From the NCBI GenBank assembly GCA_913063005.1, contig CAJXZI010000086.1, positions 1 to 7,759 on the forward strand: a stretch of 7,759 nt of DNA, written 5' to 3'. Below are positions 5,763 to 7,759 of this stretch, piece by piece. The notes under the pieces are model-generated. The model saw only the letters and a list, made by a program, of their open reading frames with translations, did no database searches and had not been told where the DNA came from. The position numbers and the translations under genes were made by a program. This DNA comes from an uncultured Halieaceae bacterium (GTDB taxonomy: Bacteria > Pseudomonadota > Gammaproteobacteria > Pseudomonadales > Halieaceae). How positions within the stretch are numbered: position 1 is the first letter of the stretch; the number at the start of each line of letters is the position of its first letter.

Positions 5763-7124
5763 TCATCTCAACCCAATGGTCGCTGCGGCCATAATGGTAA
5801 ATGTTGCGATGACCGGTATGACAACGGTGATCACCGCGGTGTCACGGTAGGCTTCTTTATGGGTTAGCTGAGTGATGGTGAGCATCGTTATCACTGCACC
5901 GCAGTGTGGGAGCGAATCGAAACCGCCTGCAGCCACCGTTGCTACCCGATGCACTACCTCGGGGTCTAAGCCCATCGCGATGTAATCCTGTGCCATCGTC
6001 TGCATGAAGATCTGCAGTCCACCCGATGCCGAGCCCGTGATTGCAGAGATGATGCTGATTGAGCTAAATAGCGAGAGAAGCGGTGGGAGACCTGAATTCA
6101 TGATCAGATCTCCAAATTGCTGAAAACCTGCGGTCTGAACCACGACGCCACCGTAACCAATGATGGCAGCGCTGTTCAGCATGGGCATTAGCGAGTCGTT
6201 GGTACCGTTTCCCAGCGTCGTAAAGGCGGTCTCTCGTATGTTGCTAAACAGTGCGAGACATAGGATGGTGCCGATCCCCAGGGCGATACTCGGCCACATA
6301 ATGGGCTGGCTACCTGCAAAGGCCATCAGCTCACCCAATTGACCATCCCCACTGGGGAGTAAACGTGGCGAGATGATCAAGCCGATAACAACCACAAGAG
6401 GTAGTACGGCTGCTGGCCAGGAGGGTAAGTTGTCGTCAGATGTCTCTTGAAGCACGTCTCTGGGGCCCGGAACAAAACCCTCGCCTGCGGCTTTCGCAAG
6501 GACACGCTGATGTTCTAGATACCAGATGCCAAGGCCAATCATGACAGCAGCTGCGAGAAGACTCAGCATGGGTGCCGCTGTCAGTGACGTGCCCAATGCT
6601 GAGGCTGATATGGCGTTGTGGATCGATGGCGTGCCTGGGAGTGCTGTCAAGGTGAAGGTGCCTGCCCCGAGCGCCAGAGCGGCGCAAAAGAGGCGTTTGG
6701 GTATGTCTGCCTCGCGCAATAATTGCAGGCCCAACGGATAAACGGCAAAGATCACGACAAATACAACAACGCCGCCGTAGGTCAGCGCCGCACATGCCAG
6801 TGTGGTGATAATGAGCGCCCGGTCTGCCCCTAACTTCCGGACCAAAGCCATCGCGATACTGGCAGCTGCGCCGCTGTCACCCATGGCGCGCCCGAAGATG
6901 GCACCTGCGGCAAAAAGGAAGAAGAACTTCCCAGCAAAGGTGAAGGCGCCCAGCGGGCCTGCGGCGAAACCCGTTAGAAGCGAATCTGCCAAGGGCATGG
7001 CATTGGTGATGATCACGAACAGCGCGCTGAGAATAGCGGCGAACATAATATCGACACCGCGAAGTGCCATCCATATGAGTAGTGCGACACTGCCTATTAA
7101 ACCGAGGTAGCCAATGATCTCCAT
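5763..7124 (-). CDS. GntP-family carboxylate/H+ symporter
   Basis: This is an inner-membrane permease of the gluconate:H+ symporter family, which carries gluconate and related hydroxy or keto acids, including 3-hydroxybutyrate in some members. The product is 453 residues and strongly hydrophobic, with about 12 likely membrane segments (for example 2-20, 24-42, 60-82, 103-132, 145-165, 184-204, 237-254, 275-293, 347-365, 430-450). Family-like signatures are TYGGVVVFVVIFAVYPLG (115-132), ALPGTPSIHNAI (161-172) and GGFDSLPHCGAVITML (400-415), followed by LTHKEAYRD (420-428). This C-terminal segment resembles the hydroxybutyrate-permease branch as I remember it, but the substrate is not certain. 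The ATG at 7124 has AAGGA about six bases upstream. It converges with the acyl-CoA synthetase and lies 195 bases downstream of the APH-like gene on the same strand. Confidence 0.88.
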   Translation of the reverse strand: MEIIGYLGLIGSVALLIWMALRGVDIMFAAILSALFVIITNAMPLADSLLTGFAAGPLGAFTFAGKFFFLFAAGAIFGRAMGDSGAAASIAMALVRKLGADRALIITTLACAALTYGGVVVFVVIFAVYPLGLQLLREADIPKRLFCAALALGAGTFTLTALPGTPSIHNAISASALGTSLTAAPMLSLLAAAVMIGLGIWYLEHQRVLAKAAGEGFVPGPRDVLQETSDDNLPSWPAAVLPLVVVIGLIISPRLLPSGDGQLGELMAFAGSQPIMWPSIALGIGTILCLALFSNIRETAFTTLGNGTNDSLMPMLNSAAIIGYGGVVVQTAGFQQFGDLIMNSGLPPLLSLFSSISIISAITGSASGGLQIFMQTMAQDYIAMGLDPEVVHRVATVAAGGFDSLPHCGAVITMLTITQLTHKEAYRDTAVITVVIPVIATFTIMAAATIGLR

Positions 7125-7151
7125 GTTCGATCCTTTTTTTATTTATGTCGT

Positions 7152-7157
7152 TTTATA
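7152..7157 (-). promoter_or_regulatory. Possible -10 box for the GntP permease
   Basis: TATAAA on the minus strand lies 27 bases upstream of the permease start. No good -35 box is seen 16-18 bases further up (the best stretches are weak AGGTTT/GGTTTG matches), so the call rests on the -10 alone. Confidence 0.25.
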
Positions 7158-7192
7158 GTTGCGCGCTGCCAGCCAAACCTTAACGACTCCCA

Positions 7193-7213
7193 AGATAGCA
7201 TTTCGCACTATCT
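7193..7213. promoter_or_regulatory. Small inverted repeat between phosphotransferase and permease genes
   Basis: AGATAG (7193-7198) and CTATCT (7208-7213) are exact 6-base arms around 9 bases. The element is upstream of the possible permease promoter, so an operator is plausible. It has no T run, which argues against a terminator for the upstream gene. The rest of the 195-bp gap shows nothing clear. Confidence 0.25.
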
Positions 7214-7319
7214 CGAAGATGTGGTGTAGCAGCGCACAGTCGTAAAATTTGGGGGGTTCATGTATTCACAACCTAGGCTGAGGCGCTCCCAATGCACAGC
7301 GTATTTGTCCCTGAACTCG

Positions 7320-7759
7320 CTAGTCAGTATACGAGGCACCCATCGTGGATAATGGCTCCACCATTGCCGCCTTTGCTGCGGCTTCCGGGCTGGACGCTGT
7401 CCCAATCTGCGCTCGTTTGCGAATCCCCTGTGTGATCGAAGCGAGACGGAAGAAGCAAAAGGCCATGTAGAAGTTCCAGTCCTCGATACCTGGCTGACCG
7501 GTGCGCTCGCAATAGGTTTTTATGTAACTTTCGTCATCAGGAATGTTGAGCTCTTCACGCGATAAGCCTGAAAGCCCATTGATGCCCGCCTCCCGGGGGA
7601 ATTGCCAAGCCATGAGCTGATAGGCCAGGTCGGCCAGTGGGTGACCAAGCGTTGAGAGTTCCCAATCAAGGATGGCAATAATTCTTGGTTCGGTGGGGTG
7701 AAAGATCATATTGTCCAATCGATAGTCGCCGTGAACCAGCGAGACACGTCCATCGTCCT
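7320..7759 (-). CDS. APH-type phosphotransferase, C-terminal part (cut by window edge)
   Basis: The frame is open to the right edge, so the N-terminus is missing; about 146 codons are present. The catalytic loop HGDYRLDN is encoded around 7713-7733, and the metal-binding motif [18 protein letters not shown] follows. Together they mark the aminoglycoside-phosphotransferase/choline-kinase fold. The ILDWE-TLGHP form with a downstream YCERTG is typical of the acyl-CoA dehydrogenase-associated group (ACAD10/11 N-terminal domain, LvaA of Pseudomonas putida), some of which phosphorylate 4-hydroxyacyl-CoA. It is not expected to be an antibiotic resistance enzyme. The gene ends at TAG 7320-7322. A TTG at 7718 could be mistaken for a start, but it lies inside the catalytic loop. 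An acyl-CoA dehydrogenase gene may lie beyond the window. Confidence 0.85.
   Translation of the reverse strand, partial: DDGRVSLVHGDYRLDNMIFHPTEPRIIAILDWELSTLGHPLADLAYQLMAWQFPREAGINGLSGLSREELNIPDDESYIKTYCERTGQPGIEDWNFYMAFCFFRLASITQGIRKRAQIGTASSPEAAAKAAMVEPLSTMGASYTD

Noticed and set aside
6436..6795. Minus-strand ORF of 119 codons inside the GntP permease
   Set aside because: Out-of-frame reading of the permease, Arg/His/Cys-rich and without hydrophobic segments or motifs.
7320..7718. A complete 132-codon gene starting at TTG 7718
   Set aside because: Upstream codons encode VSLVHGDYR, so the TTG is inside the conserved catalytic loop. The gene is simply cut by the window edge.

Overview
The window looks like an ordinary chromosomal stretch from a proteobacterium, most likely a gammaproteobacterium. 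The exopolyphosphatase follows the E. coli PPX layout along its whole length. The alanine racemase also keeps the E. coli-type motifs. A marine heterotroph of the OM60/Halieaceae kind would fit the mix of acyl-CoA and carboxylate-uptake genes, but that is a guess from gene content. There is no mobile element, CRISPR array, rRNA or tRNA that I can support.

Layout. On the minus strand, read from right to left, a putative D-amino acid aminotransferase (3932 to 3069), an alanine racemase (2843 to 1758) and an exopolyphosphatase (1682 to 147) follow each other. Between the aminotransferase and the racemase lies a 225-bp gap. It holds a 94-bp tandem near-duplicate (84 of 94 bases identical, 97-bp spacing) of the racemase ribosome-binding site, start codon and first 18 codons. 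The upstream copy runs into stop codons just before the ribosome-binding site of the real gene, giving a 25-codon ORF ahead of the racemase. This is the most unusual structure in the window.

Divergent from the aminotransferase, across a 90-bp gap with a clear inverted repeat, an AMP-forming acyl-CoA synthetase runs on the plus strand (4023 to 5540). Its 3' intergenic region carries three imperfect 15-bp repeats, then eight exact copies of a 7-bp repeat (AGCAACG), then a perfect-stem terminator flanked by A and T runs that can serve both strands.

Converging on that terminator from the right is a GntP-family permease (7124 to 5763). Behind it, cut by the window edge, is the C-terminal part of an APH-type phosphotransferase of the kind found beside acyl-CoA dehydrogenases (7759 to 7320).

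How the genes may work together. The aminotransferase and racemase can interconvert L-Ala, D-Ala, pyruvate and D-Glu, which supply peptidoglycan precursors. The right half (permease, acyl-CoA ligase, APH-like kinase) could take up, activate and phosphorylate a carboxylic or hydroxy acid. That is an inference from neighbourhood, and the genes are not in one operon. All gaps between genes are shorter than 300 bases.
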